From positions 1 to 64,000 of the forward strand of contig CALGZX010000056.1 of the NCBI GenBank assembly GCA_937934165.1: 64,000 nucleotides of DNA, in the 5' to 3' direction. The stretch comes from an uncultured Collinsella sp. GTDB taxonomy: Bacteria; Actinomycetota; Coriobacteriia; Coriobacteriales; Coriobacteriaceae. Below, piece by piece: positions 42,365 to 51,529 of the stretch (the first letter of the stretch is position 1; every line of letters begins with the position of its first letter). A program made the translations under genes and the position numbers. The notes under the pieces are model-generated. The model did no database searches. It had not been told where the DNA came from and saw only the letters and a list, made by a program, of their open reading frames with translations.

Positions 42365-45300
42365 CTAGCGCTTACGGATACCCCAGACCAGGGCTCCGAC
42401 GCCGACCATGGCGATGACAAATGTCATAGGCAGAGCGGCGGCCTGCTGGTCACCCGTGGTGGGCAGGAAACCCTTGACCGTCTTGACGATGTTCGTCACG
42501 GTCTTGGGCGTGCCGGGATCGGGCGTCGGCACGGGCGTCTCGGGCTTCTTGTACGCGTTGTTGAACACGATACCCTCGACGCTCTTGTCGCCCTTGGTAA
42601 AGGCGACGTTCGCCTTGAGGTTGCCCTCGCCGTCGTCGACCACGTTGACGGTCGCGGTAAAGACGGACTTGTCGTAGGTTATACCGGCCTCGTCGCCCTT
42701 GACCTCGCTGATGGTGTAGACGTACGTACCGGACTCGCTGTACTCGAACTTGTCGAAGTTGATCTTACCGTCGGCATCGTTGGTGACGGTGGACTCGATG
42801 CCCTCGCCAACGAGCTTAAAGCTAAACTCGTCCTTCTTGAGCTCGCGCCCCTCGAGCACCTTGATGGCGCCGATGGAAACCTGCGTAGGCATGGCGTGAT
42901 ACTTGTTGGTAAAGCCAGCCGACTCGGTGGTTCCCTCGAGCTTGTGCGTCACGGTCAGCGTGCCATCGCCGTTGTCGGAGACGGTGGTCACGACGGTGTA
43001 GGTCGTGCCGTCATAGGTGACGCCCTTGTACAGGCCGAGCGCGTTGGGGCAAGCCTCGCGCAGTGTGTACGTGTGCGTACCGGGCGCCTCGTAGCGGATC
43101 GGGCTCAGCGTAACGTTGCCGTTGGCGTCGTTGGTGCCGCTGGCGACAACCACACCGTCCTCGAGCAGCTCAAACGTGAACTCGCCTGCTGCAAGGTCGC
43201 GTCCAGTCAGGCGCTTGACTGTCTTGACCTGATCGGTCACCACGGAATCAGTAGGAGTCACGCTATAGGTGTTGGTGAATGTGAAGGCCGCACCGTCGTC
43301 GCCTTCGCGCTTGACGCTCAGATGCCCGGCACCGTCGTCAGACACGGTGTAGGAAACCTTGCGCGTGGCGTTGGTGTCATTGGTCACGCCAGGGGCACTA
43401 CCGGACTCGGTCACCGTGTAAGTAAAGGTGTGCGAGCGCGGAGCGGTGGGGGCTGCGGGCTCGGGCTCGTCGCTGGGCTCGTCGGCGTTGGCATCGGTGT
43501 CGGCCTCTTCAGCCTCTGCCTCGTCGGCCTCGGCTTCGTCAGCTTCGTCTGCCTCGGCCTTATCGGTCGCATCGTCCGTCACGCCCAGAGCGCGGTTGAG
43601 GTCCTCGAGCGTAAAGTGGATCTTGCCAAAGTCCACGTTGCCAGCCGCGTCGTTGGTTGCGGTCGTGCGCTCGGGCATCGGGGCACCAGCCTCGTCGGCG
43701 GTCACGGTAAAGGTGAACTTGCCCGTGATGTCAGCCGGAGTCAGGCCCTCGGCAGCTTGGAGCTTCTTAGTGCCGGTGAGCGCGGCATCGACGGCTTCGG
43801 CGCCGTAGACGTTCTCGAACAAGGGCTCGACGCCGCCGTAGTCGACCGTTGCCGTCAGGGTACCGTCACCGTTGTCGACGACGATAACCTTAAAGCCAAA
43901 GCTCCACGTTGTAGCGGAAACGCCATTCGGCAGCCCGAATAAATCTTCGTAGGCCGTGTAGTTAATGGTCCAGGCAAGCTTACCGTCCTTATCGGTACGA
44001 TAAGCAAGCCCAGCAGCCTCAAGATTAGCAAGCATCTTGGTGTCGTAGTGCAGCGTATCAAAGCTCACGTGCCCGCCGATATTGGGCTTGAGGTTTTCGT
44101 ATGCCACAAGCTCACCCTGATAGGCGATGCCGAACCAGAACTCGCCGTCGGCCATCGGGCGACCGGTCAGAGTCTTGGTGGCAACGACCTGAGCAGCGGT
44201 GCCACCAGGCGTGTTGGTCGTAGCGCTGTAACTGTTGTGGAACGGCACCAGGGCCTTCTCGACCTTGTTCTCGCCACTCTTGTGGACCGTCTCATGCGTG
44301 CCCTCGGGACCACCGGAAACGGTCGTCGTAGCAGTGAGCGTACCGGCGGTGTCGTCGGCGATGGCGATCGTCACCGTGCGTACGGCGTCATCGTAGGTGT
44401 AACCGGGCTGGCCGTCGTTCTTTTCGGCCACGGTGTACTTGAAGGTCTTGCCGGCGTCAGCCTGCGTAAATTTAACCTCATGACCAGCCAGAATGTCGAT
44501 CAGTCCGACCGTTGCCTCTGCCGCTTCGGGGGACTTGAAGCTGTTGGCCCCGGGCAGCAGACCGAGCGCGCGAGCCGAGGCGTCGTCAGCAGGTGTCACG
44601 GTAAAGGTGAACTGGCCCTCGGTCATGGAACGGCCGTCCAGATACTTGCTGAGCCACAGACCGCCGGCCGCGGTGTAGTTAAGCTCAGTGCGGTACGTGT
44701 TGGTAAAGCGTCCGTTTTCCTTCTTGGTGACGTTGGCGGTCAGGTTGCCATCGCCGTCCTCGGTCACGGTTACTTCGGCGGTCGCGACGTGGGAGTCATA
44801 CGTCATGCCGATCGTATTACCCGCGTTCTCGCGGATCTCGTACTTGTAGGTTCCGGCAGCCGTGTAGCGAATCTTGCCGAACTTGATGGCAGCGATGCCG
44901 TCCTCCGCGTCCCCCTTGCTCACGGTTACGGTTGCGGGATCGGGTAGCGGGGCGCCATCGGGGGCGGTAATGGTAAAGCTGAACTCGTCCCCATCCGTCC
45001 ACTCGCGACCGTCGATGGCCTTGCTCAGGTCAAAGTCGAGCTCTGCATCGGTCGGGGTCACGCTGTAAGTGTTCTTGAAGGTCGCAGCCGTGGCGTCCTT
45101 CAGGACATGCTCAGCCTTGAGCGTGCCATCGCCCTTGTCGGTAATGGTGGTCTCGATGGTGTACTTGGCGTCGCCGTACGTGATGCCCTTGCTGATGGTT
45201 CCGCCGTTGACCTCGCGCAGCGTGTAGGTGTGCTCGCCGGCCTCGGTGTACTTCACGGCGCTCATCGTGATGTTGCCCTCGGCGTCGTTGATGCCGGTGG

Positions 45301-48300
45301 CAACGACCTTGTTGCCCTCGACCAGCTCAAAGGAGAACTCGCCGGCAGCAAGCTCACGCCCGGTCAGAACCTTGTTCGCGGTAATCTGGTCGGTGACGCT
45401 CGTCTCGACAGGCGTCACGTTATAGGTATTGGTGAACGTAAATGCCACATCGCCGTCCGGCCTGTGGGATACTTTCAGATTGCCCTTGCCGTCATCAGTC
45501 ACGGTGAAGGAAACCTCGCGCGACAGCTTGGCGTCGTTGGTCACGCCAGCGACCTCGCCGGACTCGGTCACGGTGTAGGTAAAGGTGTGCTCGCGCTTCT
45601 CGGGCTTCTCGCCCAGAGCCTTGTTAAGGTCGTCGAGCGTAAAGGTGATCTTGCCAAAGTCGACCTTGCCCTTGGCATGATTGGTCACGCTCGCGTTCGC
45701 GGGCATGGGTGCACCATCTTCACCGGTCACGGTAAAGGTGAACTTGCCGGCAATGTCAGCCGGGGTCAAGCCGTCGGCGACCTGCAGGTTCTTCTTGCCC
45801 ACAAGTGATACCTCGGCAGCATTCGTGGTGTAGACGTTCTTGAACTCGATGCTCTTGACGTCCTTGGCGTCCTTCAGCTCGTGCGTGGCAACCAGCTGGC
45901 CCTTGCCGTTATCGGCGATGGTCGTCACGATGGTGTAGACCGCGTCATCGTAGTCAATACCGCCGGCGTTGCCCTTAACCTCATGCAGCTTGTAGGTGTG
46001 CTGGCCGATCTCGGTGTACTTGATGGCACTGAACGTCACCATGCCGTCGGCGGCGTTCTTAACGGTCTCGATAAGCTCAGAGTCCTCACCCTTAATCTCG
46101 CGCAGCTCAAAGTTGAACTCACCGGCCGTAAGGTCGCGCCCGGTCAGAGACTTGGTCACGTCAATCTTGTCGGTAACGCTGGACTCAACAGGCTCCGCAG
46201 TGTAGACGTTCTTGAACTCGGTCTCGTCGTCTTCGCTCCAAGTCACCTTCACAGCGGCGCTGAGCTCGCCCCTCTTGTTGGGCGTTACCGTCACGGTGAC
46301 CTCCGCGACGTTCTTGCTGTAGGCAATGCCGTCAACCGTGGTCCCGGCGTTCTTTTCGCTGACCCTGTAGACGTACGTGCCAGGCTCGGTGTATTTGATC
46401 GTGCCGAAGTCGATGACAGCCTTACCCTTGTCGTCCAGATCGTCCTTGGTCACAGACGCGGTCACGGGCGCTGTCGCGGACTCGGGTATCGGGGCACCGT
46501 TCTCGGACGTCAGCCCAAACTCAAACGTGTCCTCCTTCGTCCAGTCGCGGCCCTCGAGCACCTTGGTCAGACCAAAGCTAGCCTTGGTGTCCACCGTTGC
46601 CGGCGTCACGTTAAAGCTGATCTTGCCGTTGTTGCCCAGGTAGGAATTGACATGCGTCGCGGTCGCCTTGGCGGACACGTTGTTCCACTTGGGGTTGAGA
46701 ACGTCGGTCGCGGTACCAGTGTTGTTGCCGCCCACGCTCTTCTTGGTGGTATGGAGTTCGTCGATAAAGGCCAGACGCGCGGTTCCCACGCTAAACGAAA
46801 GGTTGCCGTCCTCGTCGGCAACAATAGCGCCGTCAAACTTCGCAGCGTCGCCGCCGATAAACTCGATGACGGCAGAGGCGGGCTTGGCCTCGCCGTTTTC
46901 GCCCTGCTCCTCAAACTCATCCTTGTAGTAATAGGTGCCGGTTTCTGCCAGTGAATTCTTTGCAGGCTGTGTGCAGTCCTTGTCCGTGTAAATGGGAGTC
47001 TGCTTCTGGAAGTAGTAGTAGCGGTTGGTGTCGGCCGGCTCAAAGGTCGCAACCGTATCGCCCAACGCACCACCGCTCCACTTGTTCGCAAAGAAGTTCA
47101 CGGTCTTGGTGCCGTCAACGACGGTCGTATTATGCTCGATGTAATCCTTGAGCCCCGCTACCTTCTCGGGCGTAAACAGGTTGTCGAGTGCGACCTTCTT
47201 CACGCTCGAGGCATACTTCACCTGGATGGGCTTAACGGTATCGACCGAAAGCTTGCCGTCTACGGTCTTAAAGTGACTCAGCGGAATCAACGACGCGGGA
47301 ATGTTGACCGTTACGATATCGCCCTTCTGGGGATTGTCGTCGCCGGCACGCTGCGCGGTAATGAGCAGGTCTTTTGCCTTGCCATCGAACTCGTACGTAT
47401 CGGTCTTGGTTTCTTTGTTGACCGTCTTGCTCGGATTGGTAAACGGCGTGCCGTTGATGACGACCTCGGTGAAGCTGTCGACCTGCATAAAGTCGCCCAG
47501 CTCGTCGGTAAACGTGATGTAGCCGGACTTGGTCTCGTCGTAGCCCTTATGGATTTCGGTCGGATAAGGCGCCTCCGATGTGATGGCCTGCGAGATGTCG
47601 TCGAAAACCTTCTTGAGCTCTTCGGCATTGGTCGCCGACTTGTAGTAGTCGGCGTTTTCCGCGCGTGCACCATGAGTATCCCATGCCGTGGCATTGGGGT
47701 AGTTGCTCGAAACGGCCTGCATGAACTTGTTCTCTTTTTGGCTTTTTCCCGAATCCTGGATACCAGCGCTGGGATCCGCGCCATCAAAGATGCCGATAGT
47801 ATAAACGGTGGCCTTGCTGTCCTTCATGTTCTTGGCAGCCGCCACGGCAGCGTTAGCAACCGTAGGATCAAACTTGTCAATTTTCGTTGGCGTGCCGTCG
47901 GTAAAGAACACAACAATCTTCTTGGCGTCCGCGCGACCAGAAGTGATACCCTCTGCCAGCTGCAGACCATTGTCGGCGCGCGTTGCACCAGCGGGTGTAA
48001 TCTGGGCAATCCTATGCTTAAGAGCTTTCACGTTGCCGCCGGAGCAATCGGTCAGGTCTTTCATAACCTGTGTGTAATTGTAGGTGTATCCTCCGTCACG
48101 ATACGTCTCGTTGCCGATATTGTTGGACGTCTTGCCCGCAAACTTAACGATAGCAACCTTATGCTGCCTATCCACGCCCTCGATGCCCTCGTTTTGTTTG
48201 GCAATGGCGTCGATGAAGCTGCTGGCAGCGCTCTCCAGCGCATCGATGCGCCTGGTGGGATCTCCACCGCCCATCTCATGATCCATCGAGCCAGAGGCAT

Positions 48301-48661
48301 CCAGCACCATCACGATGTCGAGCGGCGTGGTAACCGTCACGGTTGAATTAGACGTCGAGGACATCGCCGAAAGCGTGGTCAAAAAGTCCGACTCTTCGTT
48401 TTCCTCGGTTGCCTTGACCGTCTTGTCGGTCCAGATTCGACCGACGTTTTGGGTCGTTACCTTATTGCCACCGTGGCCTGCCGCCCAGATTTCCCAGCGA
48501 CCGCTGGTGTCGGGGTCGGCGACCTTTCCGGTCATTATCGGTCCGTCCATTCCTGTGCTGGACCTGGCGTTGGCCTCGGGCAGCATGGCGAATGCTGCGG
48601 CTGGCAACACAAGCACTACGGCCAGTATCACCGCCAAGAGACCCCTCGTGTACTTACCCAT
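42365..48661 (-). CDS. Giant LPXTG surface protein: VWA plus about ten pilin isopeptide domains
   Basis: A 2098-residue wall-anchored protein. A signal peptide (residues 1 to about 32, MGKYTRGLLAVILAVVLVLP) is followed by a von Willebrand A domain with the MIDAS motif DASGS at 121-125. About ten tandem domains of the Spy0128/FctA pilin-isopeptide type follow, each opening with a variant of KxLxGRxLxxGEFxFxL. The end is LPTTG (2066-2070), a hydrophobic helix and GIRKR, a sortase signal. These domains usually form internal Lys-Asn bonds that stiffen the stalk, so the protein resembles a single-chain pilus with an adhesive VWA tip. One domain near residues 1620-1665 carries an acidic Glu/Ala/Asp insert. 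AGAAGGGAG precedes the ATG. No sortase gene is in the window. Confidence 0.9.
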   Translation of the reverse strand: MGKYTRGLLAVILAVVLVLPAAAFAMLPEANARSSTGMDGPIMTGKVADPDTSGRWEIWAAGHGGNKVTTQNVGRIWTDKTVKATEENEESDFLTTLSAMSSTSNSTVTVTTPLDIVMVLDASGSMDHEMGGGDPTRRIDALESAASSFIDAIAKQNEGIEGVDRQHKVAIVKFAGKTSNNIGNETYRDGGYTYNYTQVMKDLTDCSGGNVKALKHRIAQITPAGATRADNGLQLAEGITSGRADAKKIVVFFTDGTPTKIDKFDPTVANAAVAAAKNMKDSKATVYTIGIFDGADPSAGIQDSGKSQKENKFMQAVSSNYPNATAWDTHGARAENADYYKSATNAEELKKVFDDISQAITSEAPYPTEIHKGYDETKSGYITFTDELGDFMQVDSFTEVVINGTPFTNPSKTVNKETKTDTYEFDGKAKDLLITAQRAGDDNPQKGDIVTVNIPASLIPLSHFKTVDGKLSVDTVKPIQVKYASSVKKVALDNLFTPEKVAGLKDYIEHNTTVVDGTKTVNFFANKWSGGALGDTVATFEPADTNRYYYFQKQTPIYTDKDCTQPAKNSLAETGTYYYKDEFEEQGENGEAKPASAVIEFIGGDAAKFDGAIVADEDGNLSFSVGTARLAFIDELHTTKKSVGGNNTGTATDVLNPKWNNVSAKATATHVNSYLGNNGKISFNVTPATVDTKASFGLTKVLEGRDWTKEDTFEFGLTSENGAPIPESATAPVTASVTKDDLDDKGKAVIDFGTIKYTEPGTYVYRVSEKNAGTTVDGIAYSKNVAEVTVTVTPNKRGELSAAVKVTWSEDDETEFKNVYTAEPVESSVTDKIDVTKSLTGRDLTAGEFNFELREIKGEDSELIETVKNAADGMVTFSAIKYTEIGQHTYKLHEVKGNAGGIDYDDAVYTIVTTIADNGKGQLVATHELKDAKDVKSIEFKNVYTTNAAEVSLVGKKNLQVADGLTPADIAGKFTFTVTGEDGAPMPANASVTNHAKGKVDFGKITFTLDDLNKALGEKPEKREHTFTYTVTESGEVAGVTNDAKLSREVSFTVTDDGKGNLKVSHRPDGDVAFTFTNTYNVTPVETSVTDQITANKVLTGRELAAGEFSFELVEGNKVVATGINDAEGNITMSAVKYTEAGEHTYTLREVNGGTISKGITYGDAKYTIETTITDKGDGTLKAEHVLKDATAATFKNTYSVTPTDAELDFDLSKAIDGREWTDGDEFSFTITAPDGAPLPDPATVTVSKGDAEDGIAAIKFGKIRYTAAGTYKYEIRENAGNTIGMTYDSHVATAEVTVTEDGDGNLTANVTKKENGRFTNTYRTELNYTAAGGLWLSKYLDGRSMTEGQFTFTVTPADDASARALGLLPGANSFKSPEAAEATVGLIDILAGHEVKFTQADAGKTFKYTVAEKNDGQPGYTYDDAVRTVTIAIADDTAGTLTATTTVSGGPEGTHETVHKSGENKVEKALVPFHNSYSATTNTPGGTAAQVVATKTLTGRPMADGEFWFGIAYQGELVAYENLKPNIGGHVSFDTLHYDTKMLANLEAAGLAYRTDKDGKLAWTINYTAYEDLFGLPNGVSATTWSFGFKVIVVDNGDGTLTATVDYGGVEPLFENVYGAEAVDAALTGTKKLQAAEGLTPADITGKFTFTVTADEAGAPMPERTTATNDAAGNVDFGKIHFTLEDLNRALGVTDDATDKAEADEADEAEADEAEAEEADTDANADEPSDEPEPAAPTAPRSHTFTYTVTESGSAPGVTNDTNATRKVSYTVSDDGAGHLSVKREGDDGAAFTFTNTYSVTPTDSVVTDQVKTVKRLTGRDLAAGEFTFELLEDGVVVASGTNDANGNVTLSPIRYEAPGTHTYTLREACPNALGLYKGVTYDGTTYTVVTTVSDNGDGTLTVTHKLEGTTESAGFTNKYHAMPTQVSIGAIKVLEGRELKKDEFSFKLVGEGIESTVTNDADGKINFDKFEYSESGTYVYTISEVKGDEAGITYDKSVFTATVNVVDDGEGNLKANVAFTKGDKSVEGIVFNNAYKKPETPVPTPDPGTPKTVTNIVKTVKGFLPTTGDQQAAALPMTFVIAMVGVGALVWGIRKR

Positions 48662-48837
48662 CGTGTCTCCCTTCTCGCGGTCTCAGACCTTGCATCAGCC
48701 TAAAGTTACGAAATGAGACACAATTAGGGCAGGTGACACACGTTCCAGATTTGATTTTGGGCGTGAGACAAATGTCTCACCAAAGTTGAGACACGAGAGT
48801 TTTCGCAGGAAAACGGATGCGACTCGGAGCCAACAGG

Positions 48838-48874
48838 TCAAAATGATCCGTTTTCCTCCGTCCCCGGGGGATCA
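48838..48874. repeat. Linker repeat C2
   Basis: TCAAAATGATCCGTTTTCCT followed by CCGTCCCCGGGGGATCA, 14 bp before element B3. Confidence 0.65.
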
Positions 48875-48887
48875 GTTGGTAACACTC

Positions 48888-49047
48888 GCCACGAAATCGG
48901 GCCATCTACTACGTTTGACTCGATACCCCCGACCATAGCCGCTTTTCATGAAAAACCGCAAGCGTTCTACCTGCGGTTTTCATTTCGCATTACTTGACGT
49001 GGTCGAGGGCTGCCGCCTAAACGTAGTAGATAGGCCCATTTCGTGGC
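48888..49047. repeat. Large hairpin element B3
   Basis: Outer arms GCCACGAAATCGGGCCATCT... (48888-48916) and the matching right arm (49019-49047) share the CATCTACTACGTTT module with B2, with several changes. The internal hairpin lies at 48951-48980 (AAAACCGCAAGCGTTCTACC then TGCGGTTTT). Confidence 0.7.
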
Positions 49048-49076
49048 AGACGGGTCACGCGGCAGCCCTCGTGAGG

Positions 49077-49112
49077 CAAAAATGATCCGTTTCCCTCTGT
49101 CCACGGGAGATC
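49077..49112. repeat. Linker repeat C3
   Basis: CAAAAATGATCCGTTTCCCT followed by CTGTCCACGGGAGATC, a diverged copy 28 bp before B4. Confidence 0.6.
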
Positions 49113-49140
49113 AAGGGCTGCTACGGATATGGTGCTATTT

Positions 49141-49294
49141 CAAAACTATGCCGGATTACGGGGCTAAAGTCGGAGTCCTCATCCATACAGCCTTTTTTTG
49201 AAAAACGGCAAGCAGTCTACCTGCGGTTTTGTTTTTGGGATTTTCTGTATGGTCGGAGGTTCGCTATCCAGCCCCGTAATCCGGCATAGTTTTG
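49141..49294. repeat. Large hairpin element B4
   Basis: A perfect 25-bp inverted repeat (49141-49165 with 49270-49294; CAAAACTATGCCGGATTACG then GGGCT). The outer 14 bases match B1, the inner bases differ on both arms in a compensated way. The inner part carries the TCTACCTGCGGTTTTGTTTT core. Confidence 0.75.
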
Positions 49295-49369
49295 TTCGCG
49301 ACGGCACAACCGCGCGTTTAAGCGCGGGGCCGGTGGGGCATTTTTGCCCCACCGGCCCCTATTCCAGCG

Positions 49370-49711
49370 CTATTCCGGCTTGGTTTCTACTGTGGGAGTC
49401 TTGTCCGCTGCGACTGGGGTGCGGGCGGTGTCCATAGTCAGGCAGTGCTTGGGGCAGCTCTCGATGCACTCACCGCACACCACGCAGGCATACGGGTCGA
49501 TCGACCACGTTCCACCCTTGCGATCGACCGCAAGCGCGCCCGCCGGGCAGCGGCGCGCGCACATGCCGCAGCAGATGCACACGCCCATGTCGTTGACGAT
49601 ATGTCCGCGCAGGCGCTCGGGCGCCGCGAGCTCCTCCTGCGGATAGCACACCGTTACCGGCTGCTTGACCATAGAGCCCAAGGCCGTCTTGGCAAATGTC
49701 AGCAAACTCAT
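49370..49711 (-). CDS. echF: Ech-type hydrogenase ferredoxin subunit
   Basis: A 113-residue iron-sulfur protein from the ATG at 49711 (AGGTAGG upstream, 7 bp after the large-subunit stop). Two [4Fe-4S] motifs are present, CICCGMCARRCP and CVVCGECIESCP. It is the polyferredoxin-like electron entry subunit (NuoI/EchF homologue) and the last gene of the hydrogenase operon. Confidence 0.88.
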   Translation of the reverse strand: MSLLTFAKTALGSMVKQPVTVCYPQEELAAPERLRGHIVNDMGVCICCGMCARRCPAGALAVDRKGGTWSIDPYACVVCGECIESCPKHCLTMDTARTPVAADKTPTVETKPE

Positions 49712-49718
49712 GCCGCGC

Positions 49719-50807
49719 CTACCTTTCCGTGCAGCTAATGCAGGGATCAATGGTCAGGATAATCATGGGCACGTTGGCAATGAGCACGCCCTGCAGCGCA
49801 TGCGTCAGACCTGCCAGGTTTTGCGACGTCGGCGTGCGCACGCGAAAACGGTCCAGATTCTTGGTGCCACTGCCGCGCACATAGTAATACGCCTCGCCGC
49901 GCGGCTGCTCAATCACAACCTCGCCGCGCGCGCCGTCGGCCGGCGTAAGCTTGGTGCGCCCGCCGATACCGTCGTGTGGGATCTTGTCCACAAGCTCCTT
50001 AATGATGTCCATGGCCTGCGTGACCTCGGCACAACGCACCTGGCAGCGAGCATAGCAGTCTCCATCGGTGGCAACGATGGGCTCAAACGCAGCCAGGTCC
50101 GCATAGGCACCGTCGCCAAACATGCGCACGTCGTAGTCCACGCCCGAGGCGCGACCGAACGGGCCGACCATCGAAAGCTCCAGCGCATCCTTCTTGCTGA
50201 TCACGCCCACGCCATGCAAGCGCTCGCCGCAGCTGTCGTCGTCCAAAAACGTATGCACCAGGGCCTCGTAGTCGGGGCGCATGGCGTCAAGCGTCTGGAC
50301 AATGCCGGCCAGCTCGGAGTCCTCAATGTCGTGCTTAAGGCCGCCGATCTCGTTAATCGAAAGGATCACGCGACCACCGCAGGTGCTCTCAAAGATCTTG
50401 AGTATCTGCTCGCGCAGGGTCCACGAACGATAGAACAGCGCCTCGAAGCCAAAGGCATCGGCGAGCAGGCCCAACCACAGCAGGTGCGAGTGAATGCGCG
50501 AAAGCTCATGCAAAATGGTGCGGATATACTGCACGCGACCGGGCACCTCGATGTCGAGCATGCGCTCGCAGGCGCTGGCATAGCCGCAGCTATGACCCAC
50601 GGCGCAGATGCCGCAGATGCGCTCGGCGATGTAGCCAAACTGATGCATGTCGCGCTTTTCGGTGAGTTTCTCGAGCCCGCGGTGCACAAAGCCGATCTGT
50701 GGAATTGCCTCGATGACGCGGTCGTCCTCGATCACCAGGTCCAGATGAAGCGGCTCGGGCAGCACCGGGTGCTGCGGGCCAAACGGAATAACGGAGCGAT
50801 GTGCCAT
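49719..50807 (-). CDS. echE: [NiFe]-hydrogenase large (catalytic) subunit, group 4 type
   Basis: A 362-residue protein with both nickel-binding cysteine pairs: ERICGICAVGH (Cys65, Cys68) and DPCISCTER at the very end (Cys356, Cys359). That pattern distinguishes a working hydrogenase from the NuoD subunit of complex I. The protein ends at the C-terminal motif with no extension to be cleaved, as in some energy-converting hydrogenases. It should interconvert H2 and protons plus electrons on the cytoplasmic side of the membrane complex. Maturation (hyp) genes are not in the window. Confidence 0.92.
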   Translation of the reverse strand: MAHRSVIPFGPQHPVLPEPLHLDLVIEDDRVIEAIPQIGFVHRGLEKLTEKRDMHQFGYIAERICGICAVGHSCGYASACERMLDIEVPGRVQYIRTILHELSRIHSHLLWLGLLADAFGFEALFYRSWTLREQILKIFESTCGGRVILSINEIGGLKHDIEDSELAGIVQTLDAMRPDYEALVHTFLDDDSCGERLHGVGVISKKDALELSMVGPFGRASGVDYDVRMFGDGAYADLAAFEPIVATDGDCYARCQVRCAEVTQAMDIIKELVDKIPHDGIGGRTKLTPADGARGEVVIEQPRGEAYYYVRGSGTKNLDRFRVRTPTSQNLAGLTHALQGVLIANVPMIILTIDPCISCTER

Positions 50808-50812
50808 GGACC

Positions 50813-51529
50813 TTACGCCTCCTTTTTCTGCTTGTCGCGGGCGGCCTTGGCGGCAAGCGCCGCGCGGACCTTGGCCGCTTTCTCGGGATCCATGGCAGCG
50901 AGCTTTGCCTCCATCTCGGCGGCCTTGAGCGCGGCCTTCGCAGCAGCTTCATCATGCTGAGCATCGGAGCCGGCAGCCGCAGCGGGCTGGATGGCAGCAA
51001 CGCCCGCAGCATCGTCGGAACCTGCAGCGCCCTCCCCCGCAGCAGCAGCGGCAGCGGCCTTCTCGGCTGCGGCCTTGCGCGCCTTGGCCTCGGCGGCGGC
51101 GCGGACCTTCATGGCCTTCTCGCGCGCGGCTTTCACCTCGGGCGTGATCACACTCATGGGCTCGGCGGTCGAGACCTGGTAGAAAAAGCCATTAAAGTCG
51201 ACCTGCATGTCGGTGATGGCAAGACCAAACAGGTCATGCGCCTCGTTCTCAAACGGGAACACCGCCGGATAATACGAGCTGATGGACGGAATCTCCTGGT
51301 ACCGGTCGATGCCCTCGACTACCAGGTTCTCAATCGCATAGCTGCCGCCCTGCGCGATATGCTCCTGAGCAGCACGGACGTTGATAAACGTATAGACCAG
51401 GCGATACGATCCGTCGTCCACACAGCGCTCGGCATGCATCTGCACAAAGCGCGCGCCGGCACCCTTGAGCGCCTGCACATGCGCCAGGAGCTCATCGATC
51501 CCGACGGTGGTATAGATTGCCTTTTGCAT
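50813..51529 (-). CDS. echD: Ech-type hydrogenase 30-kDa subunit with Ala/Lys-rich tail
   Basis: A 238-residue protein. Residues 1-125 match the NuoC/EchD (30 kDa) family, including YYPAVFPFENEAHDLFGL. The rest (about 110 residues) is a low-complexity Ala/Lys/Glu tail (KAREKAM-like helix repeats) not found in typical members. It connects the ferredoxin-side and membrane subunits. Its start overlaps the previous stop by one base. The tail may be a charged helix or linker; it could also vary between strains. Confidence 0.82.
   Translation of the reverse strand: MQKAIYTTVGIDELLAHVQALKGAGARFVQMHAERCVDDGSYRLVYTFINVRAAQEHIAQGGSYAIENLVVEGIDRYQEIPSISSYYPAVFPFENEAHDLFGLAITDMQVDFNGFFYQVSTAEPMSVITPEVKAAREKAMKVRAAAEAKARKAAAEKAAAAAAAGEGAAGSDDAAGVAAIQPAAAAGSDAQHDEAAAKAALKAAEMEAKLAAMDPEKAAKVRAALAAKAARDKQKKEA

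Larger units (their letters stand above)
48662..49369. other. Repeat-rich region upstream of the surface-protein gene
   Basis: About 700 bp with no supportable gene. Nearest the surface-protein start are GTGAGACA-type short repeats (about 48713-48795), which may be regulatory. The rest holds linker repeats C2 and C3 and hairpin elements B3 and B4. Confidence 0.6.

Noticed and set aside
41815..49300. Composite transposon carrying the surface-protein gene
   Set aside because: The flanking B elements are inverted-repeat hairpins without any transposase, and both sides hold two different modules, so a simple composite transposon is not supported.
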